Source: Zeimonas arvi (lineage in GTDB: Bacteria > Pseudomonadota > Gammaproteobacteria > Burkholderiales > Burkholderiaceae_E). Taken from it: DNA of 64,000 nucleotides. The translations under genes and the position numbers were made by a program. Location of the stretch: contig NZ_VDUY01000004.1 in the NCBI RefSeq assembly GCF_008039575.1, positions 186,001 to 250,000 on the forward strand. The letters are read 5' to 3'. How positions within the stretch are numbered: position 1 is the stretch's first letter; each line of letters opens with the position of its first letter. Below are positions 8,278 through 17,306 of this stretch, piece by piece. Under the pieces are notes generated by a model. It was not told the DNA's origin and ran no database searches. It saw only the letters and a list, made by a program, of their open reading frames with translations.

Positions 8278-10263
8278 TCAGGGCACCTCGCTCTGCGTGG
8301 CCGGCTGCGGCGTGATCGTGCCCAGCCTGGCCTTGAGCGACTGCGGCTTCCCGCTGAACAGCTCGGCGTAGATCACCGCATTGGAGAGCACCTTCTTCAC
8401 GTAGTCGCGCGTTTCCGAGAACGGGATGATCTCCGCGAAGATGGCGCCCTCGACCGGAGCGGGCAGCGTGGCGCGCCAGTTGAGCGGCCGGCGCGGCCCG
8501 GCGTTGTAGGCGGCCGATGCGAGCACCGGCGAGCCGTCGAGCTTGTCGAGCACGGTGCGCAGGTAATAGGTGCCGAACTGGAGGTTGGTCTGGAGCTCGT
8601 TGAGCTGCGACACCTGGAAGCGGTCGACGCCGAGCTTGCCCGCGATCCAGCGGGCGGTGGCCGGCATGATCTGCATCAGCCCCTGCGCGCCGGCCGAGGA
8701 ACGGGCGTCCATGATGAAGCGCGACTCCTGGCGGATCAGGCCATAGATCCAGGCCGGGTCGAGCTCGCGCTCGGCGGCGACCGGCTCGAGCTCGTCGATG
8801 AAGGGTGTCACGAAGCGCAGCGAGAAATCGTGCTCGGCCCGGGTGAGGTCGGCGGTGTTCACGCAGCGGTCGAGCACCCGCTGCCGGCAGGCGAACCCGG
8901 CGGCAGCCAGCAGCTGGCGGTCGTTCATGCCGCGCAGCTGGTAGTTCCACTCGCGATTGCCCTCGAGCCGCAGGCCGATCTCGTAGAAGCGCAGCGCGCG
9001 GGCGAAGCCCGGATTGGCGGCTGCCGCGGCGATCTCGGCCTCGCTGGCGCGCTGCGCGCGCGGCGGCGTGCGGACGAGCTCGCCGAGCTCCTCGGCGGCG
9101 AGTTGTCCGTAGAAGTGGAAGCCGCCGGCGACCTTGCCCAACCGTTCGCGGCCGCCTTCGATGTCGCCGGCGGCGAGCAGCGCCCGGCCCTCCCAGTAGG
9201 CCCATGCCGGGTCGTTGCGGCCTTCCTCGCTCATCCGCGCGACGATCGCGCGCAGCGTGGGCCACTGCTGCTCGCGCAGCGCGGCGCGGGCCATCCAGGC
9301 CAGGGTCTCGTCGCCCACCCGCGCGTCGAGCGCGCGGCGCGTCCATTCGAAGGACTCGGACGCGAGCCGGCGCATGCCGGCGGCCGCCACCTGCGACCAG
9401 GCGAAGGCGAGGTCAGGGCCCTTCAGCGGGGCACGGCCTTCCTCGAGCCAGCGGGCCGCTTCCTGCGGATTGCTGCGGGCGTAGCGGGCGATCGCGATCA
9501 GCGTGTGCTCGCGCCCCGAGGACTTGGCCAGCGCCGCGAGCGGGCGGGACCAGGCGTTGGCGATCGCATCGGCGTCCAGGCCGAGCAGCGTGGCGGTGCG
9601 CTCGACGCTGTCGCGCGAGTCGACCTCGAGCGCCGCCAGCATGCGTTGGCGCACCCGCTCGCGGTCGATGCGGCCGGTCTCGTGCATCGCTTCGAGCAGG
9701 TCGCCACAGCCGTCGCGCAGATGGCGGGGTTCGTCGATCGCGGCGAGCGCGCCGTCGGCGGCGAGCTTGCGTTCCACGCGGCCCAGCCAGTGATAGCAGT
9801 GGACCTGGTCGTCGTCGCGCAGCACCCAGGCCGCGTATTCGGCGTCGAACGGCTCCCAGTTGCGGCGCTTGCCCAGGTCCATCAGCCAGTCGCGGCGCAT
9901 CAGGTCGGCCACGACGGTCCCTTCGTGCTCGACCAGGAAGCGGCGCACCTGCCGGTCGGCCGCGCTGGCGCTGGGCACCGGCGAGGCCTCCTGCTTGCGC
10001 AGGTCCATCCGGACACGCCAGAAGTCGATGTACCTGGCGAGCAGGTGATCGGGTTCGACCAGGCGGGCGGCCGCCTCGAAGCGGGCGGCGTCGTTGCGCA
10101 CGAAGGCGCGGCGCGCCTCGGCGACGGCCTCGTCGGCGCTCAGTGCGCGGGGCGCCTCGGCGGGCTTCTTGGCGGGGGACTTCGCCAGCCCCGGAACCTG
10201 GGCGGCGGCGAGGAGGAGGGCGATCGTGCCTACAATCGCAAGCTGCGCGATCCGGTGTTTCAT
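8278..10263 (-). CDS. slt: soluble lytic murein transglycosylase (Slt70 family)
   Basis: 661 residues starting MKHRIAQLAIVGTIALLLAAAQVPGLAKS, a clear signal peptide. A long alpha-helical superhelix region (about residues 50-450) follows, then the SLT catalytic domain. The catalytic Glu is in GLIRQESRF, followed by SSAGAQGLMQIMPATA and the AYNAGPRR segment. The enzyme cleaves the glycan strand of peptidoglycan to give 1,6-anhydro-muropeptides in the periplasm. The start at 10263 gives the only reasonable signal sequence. Its start lies only 36 bp from the start chosen for the divergent cyclo-ligase gene. Confidence 0.92.
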   Translation of the reverse strand: MKHRIAQLAIVGTIALLLAAAQVPGLAKSPAKKPAEAPRALSADEAVAEARRAFVRNDAARFEAAARLVEPDHLLARYIDFWRVRMDLRKQEASPVPSASAADRQVRRFLVEHEGTVVADLMRRDWLMDLGKRRNWEPFDAEYAAWVLRDDDQVHCYHWLGRVERKLAADGALAAIDEPRHLRDGCGDLLEAMHETGRIDRERVRQRMLAALEVDSRDSVERTATLLGLDADAIANAWSRPLAALAKSSGREHTLIAIARYARSNPQEAARWLEEGRAPLKGPDLAFAWSQVAAAGMRRLASESFEWTRRALDARVGDETLAWMARAALREQQWPTLRAIVARMSEEGRNDPAWAYWEGRALLAAGDIEGGRERLGKVAGGFHFYGQLAAEELGELVRTPPRAQRASEAEIAAAAANPGFARALRFYEIGLRLEGNREWNYQLRGMNDRQLLAAAGFACRQRVLDRCVNTADLTRAEHDFSLRFVTPFIDELEPVAAERELDPAWIYGLIRQESRFIMDARSSAGAQGLMQIMPATARWIAGKLGVDRFQVSQLNELQTNLQFGTYYLRTVLDKLDGSPVLASAAYNAGPRRPLNWRATLPAPVEGAIFAEIIPFSETRDYVKKVLSNAVIYAELFSGKPQSLKARLGTITPQPATQSEVP

Positions 10264-10299
10264 CGCCTTGTACTGGTACGACTGCTCGGGACAACTGAC

Positions 10300-10899
10300 T
10301 TGCGATCGAGGATAACACGGGGGGGCGACGCGTCGGAGCCGTCGGGCGGCGGCCGGAGCGGGCTGCGCAGCGCCTTGCTGACCGCGCGCAAGAAGATCCC
10401 CGACACGCAGCGCCGCGAGCTCGATGCGGCGATCGCACGGCGCCTGCTCGACTGGCTCGATGTCGACGGCTGGGCGCCCGGCGTGATCGGTCTGTGGTGG
10501 CCGCTGGCCGGCGAACCCGATCCGCGCGGCATCTTCGGCGAGCTGGTCGCGCGCGGCTGGACGATCGCGTTGCCGCGGGTCGTGGCTCGCGACCGGCCGC
10601 TGGCCTTCGGGCGCTGGCGACCGGGCATCGCAATGGCCGAGCAGGCGCACCGGGTCATGGTGCCCGAACCCTTCGAGACGGTCCGCCCGGCGCTGGTCGT
10701 GGCGCCCTGCGTGGGCTTCGATCCGTCCGGATGGCGGCTGGGCTATGGCGGCGGCTACTACGACCGCACGCTCGCCGCGCTGGACGTGCCCGCGGCGGGC
10801 GCGGCCTACGACTGCTGCGAGGTGGCGCTGGAGCCCGAATCCCATGACCGGCGCCTGCAGGTCATCGTCACCGAATCGAGGCTGCTTCGCTGCGGCTGA
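10300..10899 (+). CDS. 5-formyltetrahydrofolate cyclo-ligase
   Basis: About 199 residues. The family signature is near the C terminus: GFDPSGWRLGYGGGYYDRTLA, and LRSALLTARKKIP is the usual N-terminal helix. The enzyme turns 5-formyl-THF into 5,10-methenyl-THF with ATP. No ATG or GTG lies between the opposite slt start and the first conserved helix, so TTG at 10300 is the most likely start; this is uncertain. The 3' end overlaps the opposite EAL gene by 32 bp. Confidence 0.85.
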   Translation: MRSRITRGGDASEPSGGGRSGLRSALLTARKKIPDTQRRELDAAIARRLLDWLDVDGWAPGVIGLWWPLAGEPDPRGIFGELVARGWTIALPRVVARDRPLAFGRWRPGIAMAEQAHRVMVPEPFETVRPALVVAPCVGFDPSGWRLGYGGGYYDRTLAALDVPAAGAAYDCCEVALEPESHDRRLQVIVTESRLLRCG

Positions 10900-12253
10900 G
10901 CAGGCTGGCCTCGTCGTGACGGCGGCACCAGTCGGCGACCGCCTGTGCGGGCAGCGCCGGCGAGAAACTGAAGCCTTGTGCGCGATCGCAGCCGGCCGCG
11001 GCGAGCATCGCCGCCACACGAGGCGATTCGACCGCCTCGGCCAGCACGCGCAGGCCGTAGGCGTGCGCCAGCCCGATCAGCGCGCCCACGGTGCGGCTCG
11101 GCGTGTTCCTTTCGGAGGATTCGAGCTCGCGCACGAAGCTGCGGTCGATCTTCAGTTCGTCGAGCGGCAGCTTGCCGAACCAGGCGATCGACGAATAGCC
11201 GGTGCCGAAATCGTCGAGCGACAGCCGGCAGCCCAGCGCGCGCAACTGCCCCATGAACTCGATGGCAGGCTGCTCGTTCTGGGCGATCGCCGACTCGGTG
11301 AATTCGAGCGTGAGACGCTCGCCCGGCACGCCCCAGGTGGCCAGCGCGTGCGAGACCAGCATCGGGAAGGCCGCGTCGGACAGCACGGTGGGCGACAGGT
11401 TGACCGACACCGACAGGTCGAGCCCCTGGCCTTCCCAGCGCTTCTGGTTGCGCAGCGCGTTGTTGAGCACGAACTGGGTGAGCGCGCCCATCATGCCCCG
11501 CTCCTCGCAGACCGAGGCGATCAGCGCGGGATTCACCGCGCTGCCGTCGGCGCGGTTCCAGCGTATCAGCGATTCCAGCGCCACGCAGCGCCCGCTCGCC
11601 AGGTCGATCTGCGGCTGGAAGTGCACGTCGAGCTGGTTTGCGTGCAACGCGGCGCGCAGGTCGCGCTCGAGCTCGTCGCGCCGGATCAGCGCCGCGTCGT
11701 CGTCGAGCCGCGAGATCAGCAGCTGGTTCTCCTGGGTGCGCGCCCTTGCGCAGGCCTGCGAGGCGGCGGCGACCATGCTCATCGGATCGGCGAGCGTGCG
11801 CATCGTGGTCCACGCGCCGCCGATCACCGGGCGCAACTGGACCACGGCCGGGCTTCCGTCGGCGCGCCGAGCGCGGATCGGACGCTGCAGCGTGTCGTGC
11901 AGCGTCTGCCCGGCGAGCTCGGCCAGCGATTCGTCGGCCAGGTCGCCCAGCACCAACCAGAGCTCGTCGTTGGCCACGAAGGCGTAGCGGTCGGCGGGCC
12001 CCAGCATCGACTGCACGCGGCGCGCGACTTCGGCGAGCACGTACTGGTTCGATGCGTCCTGCGCGAGCGCGGCAAGGCGATCCGAACGATTCAGCGCCAC
12101 CACGAGCAGCGCGGTCCGTCCGGACGCGCGCGCGCCGCAGCGCGCGGCGAGCATTTCCAGCAGTGCTGCCGGCGCGATCCGCGGCGACGCGCGCTTGCGG
12201 CCCGGGGCGTCGCCGGCGCCGTCGCGCGGCGCGTCGCTGCGATCAGGCGACAT
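10868..12253 (-). CDS. EAL-domain cyclic-di-GMP phosphodiesterase with degenerate GGDEF-like N domain (paralogue 1)
   Basis: 461 residues. The C-terminal half is an EAL domain: FQPQIDL, the signature as ESL (227-229) in ALESLIRW, SVNLSP, EFTES, DDFGTGYSS, LKIDRSF and EAVES. The acidic metal ligands and the Lys are therefore present, so hydrolysis of c-di-GMP to pGpG is likely. Residues 30-180 resemble a GGDEF domain that has lost its signature (ANDELWLVL where GGDEF would be). The ATG at 12253 lies inside the last codons of the upstream HD-GYP gene (11-bp overlap), implying coupled translation. It is a paralogue of the gene at 17302-18657. Confidence 0.88.
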   Translation of the reverse strand: MSPDRSDAPRDGAGDAPGRKRASPRIAPAALLEMLAARCGARASGRTALLVVALNRSDRLAALAQDASNQYVLAEVARRVQSMLGPADRYAFVANDELWLVLGDLADESLAELAGQTLHDTLQRPIRARRADGSPAVVQLRPVIGGAWTTMRTLADPMSMVAAASQACARARTQENQLLISRLDDDAALIRRDELERDLRAALHANQLDVHFQPQIDLASGRCVALESLIRWNRADGSAVNPALIASVCEERGMMGALTQFVLNNALRNQKRWEGQGLDLSVSVNLSPTVLSDAAFPMLVSHALATWGVPGERLTLEFTESAIAQNEQPAIEFMGQLRALGCRLSLDDFGTGYSSIAWFGKLPLDELKIDRSFVRELESSERNTPSRTVGALIGLAHAYGLRVLAEAVESPRVAAMLAAAGCDRAQGFSFSPALPAQAVADWCRRHDEASLLSRSEAASIR

Positions 12254-13823
12254 CGCGGCCCGGCATGAACGCCGTCAGGTCGATGCGGCCCAGGTCGAAG
12301 GCGCTGGCGGGCAGCCCGCGCGCCACGCGCAAGGCGTCCGGCGGGCTGCCGCGGTGAAGCGAAGGCAGCTCCCTGGGCACGGGTGCGCCCAGCGGTTCGC
12401 GCGCCGCATCGGAGATCGCGAGGACCCGCGGCTCGAGCCGGCGGATCCGGTTGTGGCCGATGACCACGGCGATCTCGCCGCTCGACAGCTCGACGATGCT
12501 GCCGACCGGGAAGATCCCGATCGCCTGCACGAACTGCTCGACCAGCGCCTCGTCGAAGGAGTTGCCGGCCCACTCGTACAGGCTCATCATCGCTTCCTGC
12601 GGCGCCAGGGCCTCGGCGTAGGGGCGCGGCGAGACCAGCGCGGCGAAGCTGTCGGCGATCGCGGCCAGCCGTCCCCAGAAACTGATCTCCTCGCCCTGCA
12701 GCCCCTTCGGGTAGCCGGAGCCGTCGAGGCGCTCGTGGTGCTGGGCGACGCCGGCCCTGACCTCGGCGGCCAGCGGGCCGCTTCGCTCCACCGCTTCGAG
12801 GCCCAGCCGGACGTGTTCCTTCACGATCGTGTGCTCGCTCGCCGAGAGCATGCCCGGCTTCTCGAGCAGGGCGCGCGGCAGGCGGGCCTTGCCCGCGTCG
12901 GCGAGCAGGCCGATCGTGGCGAGCGCGCGCAGGGTCTCGCGATCCAGGCCGATCGAGCGGCCCACGGCAAGCAGATGCAGGGCCACCGTCAGCGCGTGGC
13001 GGGTGTCGCGGCTCGCGGCCCCGCCGACCCGGGCCGCCCAGGCGGGCGCGTCGGGGTTGGCGATCATCGCGGCCACCAGCAGCGTCACGCTTTCGTGGAG
13101 CGGCCCGACGGGTGCGTCGCGGCCGTCCCGAACCGCTTCGTACAAGGCTTCGGTGGCGTGGCCGGCCCGGGCGATCGCCGCGCGCGCGGCGGGCATGGCC
13201 TCGGCGAAGGGCTGCGGATCCGGGTGCCTGACCACCCGCGTGCCCGGGGGGAGCAGGTCGTGGACTGCCTGCAGCGAGCGCTGCTGCCAGGCGACCGGGT
13301 CGCGGTCGTCGGCGGCCATCCAGCGTCGCAGCCACCCGGCCGTGCGGCCCAGCACGCCGGCGGGGGCCTGCAGCGACTCGCCGGCGACCGCCGTCGCCCG
13401 GACGAATCGCCGGAAGCGCTCGCGGGTCTCGCTGCTCACGCGGGCGTCGGCGCGCGCCTTGGGCGCAGGCGAGGCGCGGCGCTCCTGCCTGGCCTCGCCG
13501 CTGCGCTTCGGCAACTCGAGGCGGACGGTGGTCTCCGAGCGGCGCGGCGATGCCACCAGCGGCGCATCGGCCAGCTCCGCGTCGCGGATCCGGCGGGCCA
13601 GCGTCGGGTCGGAACGGTCCGGGTCGACGTAGACGTAGCGGCAATAGCGGCGCAGCGTCTCGAGTTCGATCGGACTGTCGACGAGGAAGCCTTCCAGCAG
13701 GAAGGGCGTGTCGAGCCACGGGCGGTCGAGCTCGACCACGTACATGCCCGACGCGAGCTGGCCGACGCCGACCCGGAGCTTCCGGGTGCCGGTCGAGGCG
13801 CGGGCGAGGGTCGGGGTATCCAT
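12243..13823 (-). CDS. DUF3391/HD-GYP domain protein (paralogue 1), HD dyad changed to AD
   Basis: 526 residues. The N terminus (15-65) is a DUF3391-type domain (VGVGQLASGMYVVELDRPWLDTPF). The middle is a variable linker. The HD-GYP domain covers about 240-470: RHALTVALHL, LLADAGK (307-312), KPGMLSASE, KEHVRLG, HHERLDGSGYP (362-372), and IADSFAALVSPRPYAEAL. Canonical HD-GYP enzymes have LLHDIGK; here His is replaced by Ala 308. The other motifs are kept, so it may bind c-di-GMP with altered or no hydrolysis. The C-terminal extension (EALVEQFVQAIGIFPVGSIVELSSGE) is shared with the two paralogues. ATG at 13823 is chosen because DUF3391 begins right after it. Confidence 0.88.
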   Translation of the reverse strand: MDTPTLARASTGTRKLRVGVGQLASGMYVVELDRPWLDTPFLLEGFLVDSPIELETLRRYCRYVYVDPDRSDPTLARRIRDAELADAPLVASPRRSETTVRLELPKRSGEARQERRASPAPKARADARVSSETRERFRRFVRATAVAGESLQAPAGVLGRTAGWLRRWMAADDRDPVAWQQRSLQAVHDLLPPGTRVVRHPDPQPFAEAMPAARAAIARAGHATEALYEAVRDGRDAPVGPLHESVTLLVAAMIANPDAPAWAARVGGAASRDTRHALTVALHLLAVGRSIGLDRETLRALATIGLLADAGKARLPRALLEKPGMLSASEHTIVKEHVRLGLEAVERSGPLAAEVRAGVAQHHERLDGSGYPKGLQGEEISFWGRLAAIADSFAALVSPRPYAEALAPQEAMMSLYEWAGNSFDEALVEQFVQAIGIFPVGSIVELSSGEIAVVIGHNRIRRLEPRVLAISDAAREPLGAPVPRELPSLHRGSPPDALRVARGLPASAFDLGRIDLTAFMPGRDVA

Positions 13824-13954
13824 GTAGTGGATGTTAGCCAAGCCCCGATTCCCGGGAACCGGCAGCGGGCCGGCCGCCGGGCCGGCGGCGATCCCGCCCG
13901 ACGAACGGCGGCGGCGCCGTTGCGGGCGCGTCATGCCCGCGGAGCACCCCGCGC

Positions 13955-13969
13955 GCCGGCCGCGCCGGC
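13955..13969 (-). terminator. GC-rich hairpin after metF
   Basis: GCCGGC, three bases, GCCGGC, just past the metF stop. It could stop transcription before the next gene on the same strand, but no T-run follows. The remaining gap (13824-13954) contains several other GC-only palindromes and no gene. Confidence 0.25.
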
Positions 13970-13974
13970 CGGCC

Positions 13975-14832
13975 TCAGCCGCGCAGGCGCAGCGCCTGGA
14001 CGATCCGCTCGGCGGCGTCGGCCTGGTTCAGCGTGTACAGGTGCAGGCCCGGCGCCCCGCCTTCGAGCAGGCGGCTGCACAGCCCGCAGACGACTTCCAG
14101 CCCGAAGGCGCGGATCGACGCGAGGTCGTCGCCGTAGCCGGCCAGCCGCATCCGGATCCAGCGCGGGATCTCGGCGCCGCAGGCATCCGAGAAGCGGGCC
14201 AGCTGGACGAAGTTGTTGATCGGCATGATGCCGGGGACGATCGGCGCGCTCACGCCCGCGCGCTGCGCATCGTCGCGGAAGCGGAAATAGGCGTCGGCGT
14301 TGTAGAAGTACTGGGTGATCGCCGAGTCGGCGCCGGCCTTCATCTTGGTGACGAAGGCGCGAAGGTCGTCGTCGGCCGAGCGCGCCTGCGGGTGCACTTC
14401 CGGATAGGCCGCCACCTCGATGTGGAAGGCATCGCCGCTGCGCGCGCGGATGAAGGCGACCAGGTCGCTCGCGTAGCGGAAGTCGCCGGTGTCGACCATG
14501 CCCGAAGGCAGGTCGCCGCGCAACGCCACCAGCCGGCGGATGCCACGGGCGCGCCAGGTGTCGAGCAGCTCGGCGACCGATTCGCGGGTCGCGCCGATGC
14601 AGGACAGGTGCGGGGCCACCTGGCGGCCCTCGGCGGCGATCTCGTCGACGGTGGCCATCGTCTTGTCGCGGGTGGCGCCGCCGGCGCCGTAGGTCACGCT
14701 GAAGAAGCTCGGCGCGAGCGCGGCGAGCCGGGCCCGGACCTCGCGCAGCTTGCGCGCGCCCTCGGGCGTGTTCGGCGGGAAGAACTCGAAGCTCAGGTCG
14801 ACCGCCTGGGCGGGGGATGGAATCTCGGTCAT
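13975..14832 (-). CDS. metF: methylenetetrahydrofolate reductase
   Basis: 285 residues, close to the family length. It has the N-terminal FEFFPPNTPEG, SVTYGAGG, HLSCIGAT, ALRGDLP and PGIMPINNF motifs of MTHFR (FAD-binding TIM barrel). It reduces 5,10-methylene-THF to 5-methyl-THF, the methyl donor for methionine. The ATG overlaps the tlyA stop (ATGA, 4 bp). Together with ahcY upstream it forms a methyl-cycle operon that may be under the SAH riboswitch before ahcY. Confidence 0.95.
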   Translation of the reverse strand: MTEIPSPAQAVDLSFEFFPPNTPEGARKLREVRARLAALAPSFFSVTYGAGGATRDKTMATVDEIAAEGRQVAPHLSCIGATRESVAELLDTWRARGIRRLVALRGDLPSGMVDTGDFRYASDLVAFIRARSGDAFHIEVAAYPEVHPQARSADDDLRAFVTKMKAGADSAITQYFYNADAYFRFRDDAQRAGVSAPIVPGIMPINNFVQLARFSDACGAEIPRWIRMRLAGYGDDLASIRAFGLEVVCGLCSRLLEGGAPGLHLYTLNQADAAERIVQALRLRG

Positions 14833-15608
14833 TTCACTTCGTTCGATGCTTTCACTGCGTGGAGGAAGAATTCCCGGTTGCCGTCGCCGCCCCGGATCGG
14901 GCTGTCGTGCCAGCCGCGCGGCGCGAGTCCTGCCGCCCGGGCCGCGGCCTCGATGCGCTGGCGCACCTCGGCGTGGCGCGACGCGTCGCGCACGATGCCG
15001 CGCGAGTCGACGCCGCCCGGGCCCACCTCGAACTGGGGCTTGACCAGCGCGAGCAGGGTGCCGCCCCCGCGGAGCAGGGCCGCGGCGGGCGCGAGCGCAT
15101 GGGCCAGCGAGATGAAGCTCAGGTCGGCGACGACCAGGTCGAAGCCGGCCGCGGGCAGCGCGGCCTGCAGGGCCTCGCCGGCCGTTTCGGGCAGCCCCCG
15201 CACGTTGACGCCCTCGAAGGCCGCGACGCGCGGATCGGCCTGCAGCGACGGATGCAGTTGCCCGTGCCCCACGTCGACGCCGACCACGCGCGCCGCGCCC
15301 GCCTGCAGCAGGCAGTCGGTGAAGCCGCCGGTGCTCTGCCCGAGGTCCAGGCAGACCAGCCCGCGAGGGTCGACGCCGGACGCCGCCAGCGCGCCCTCGA
15401 GCTTGAGCCCGCCGCGCGACACGTGGCGCGGCCGGGCCGAATCGTCGACCAGCAGCTCGGCATCGTCGGCGAGCTGGGTCGAGGGCTTGCCCACCGGCTC
15501 GTCGCCGCCAGCCGTTCGCATGCGGACCGCGCCCGCGTCGATCAGCTCGCGCGCACGGGTGCGCGAGGCCGCGAGGCCCCGCGCGACCAGCAGCTGGTCG
15601 GCGCGCAC
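14829..15608 (-). CDS. TlyA-family S4/FtsJ-like rRNA methyltransferase
   Basis: 259 residues. It begins with an S4 RNA-binding domain (RADQLLVARGLAASRTRARELIDAG), then SRGGLKLEGAL and the Rossmann methyltransferase part with DLGQSTGGFTDCLLQAGA and KPQFEVG. The family methylates ribose 2'-OH of rRNA and is often called hemolysin TlyA. The start is GTG at 15608, which gives the standard first residues of the family; upstream in-frame sequence lies inside ahcY in another frame. It sits 38 bp after ahcY and is coupled to metF. Confidence 0.88.
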   Translation of the reverse strand: MRADQLLVARGLAASRTRARELIDAGAVRMRTAGGDEPVGKPSTQLADDAELLVDDSARPRHVSRGGLKLEGALAASGVDPRGLVCLDLGQSTGGFTDCLLQAGAARVVGVDVGHGQLHPSLQADPRVAAFEGVNVRGLPETAGEALQAALPAAGFDLVVADLSFISLAHALAPAAALLRGGGTLLALVKPQFEVGPGGVDSRGIVRDASRHAEVRQRIEAAARAAGLAPRGWHDSPIRGGDGNREFFLHAVKASNEVK

Positions 15609-15646
15609 GATGGTCCGGGGCCGGGTCGCCGCCTGCCGGCCGGGGC

Positions 15647-17098
<1,452 letters not shown>

Positions 17099-17164
17099 GA
17101 ATCACTCCATCTGGGTGATCCGTCTGGCAGCGGGCGATCGCGGTCGGCTGGGCGCGGCTCGTTG

Positions 17165-17208
17165 CGGCGCTCGCCCGGCCGGGCCCGTCTGCCGTGACGA
17201 AATCACGG
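17165..17208 (-). promoter_or_regulatory. Expression platform of the SAH riboswitch: hairpin and anti-aptamer strand
   Basis: On the mRNA strand a perfect stem CCGTGA-TTTCG-TCACGG (17208-17192) follows the aptamer. Further down, CGAGCGCCG (17173-17165) is an exact complement of CGGCGCTCG (17222-17214), the 3' strand of the aptamer. The two pairings exclude each other, which is what a switch needs. No T-run follows, so control of translation or Rho access is more likely than intrinsic termination. Confidence 0.6.
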
Positions 17209-17214
17209 TTAGAC

Positions 17215-17290
17215 GAGCGCCGTTCGGTGGATCGGTCCCGAGCCTGGCGGCGCGCGGGGGAAACCGGCGACCGTTGCAGCGCTCCTCGGG
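17215..17290 (-). ncRNA. S-adenosylhomocysteine (SAH) riboswitch aptamer
   Basis: The mRNA strand contains the three conserved blocks in order: GAGGAGCGCTGCAACGG at the 5' side, CCAGGCTCGG in the middle and AACGGCGCTC at the 3' end. CCGAG pairs with CTCGG, and GAGCGC pairs with GCGCTC, giving the known pseudoknotted SAH aptamer fold. It lies 117-192 bases upstream of ahcY, the classical target gene, where SAH binding turns expression on. Confidence 0.93.
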
Positions 17291-17300
17291 AGAGTGGCGG

Positions 17301-17306
17301 ATTATA
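17301..17306 (-). promoter_or_regulatory. -10 box TATAAT for the ahcY transcript
   Basis: A perfect TATAAT on the minus strand predicts transcription start near 17294, four bases before the SAH aptamer. The box overlaps the TAA stop codon of the upstream EAL gene. No convincing -35 is seen. Confidence 0.55.

Noticed and set aside
7213-10899. A 1228-codon open frame on the plus strand
   Set aside because: It is antisense to cca, NDUFA9-like and slt, which have clear motifs. Its translation is His/Arg/Gly-rich low-complexity sequence. Only the last 200 codons (cyclo-ligase) are real.
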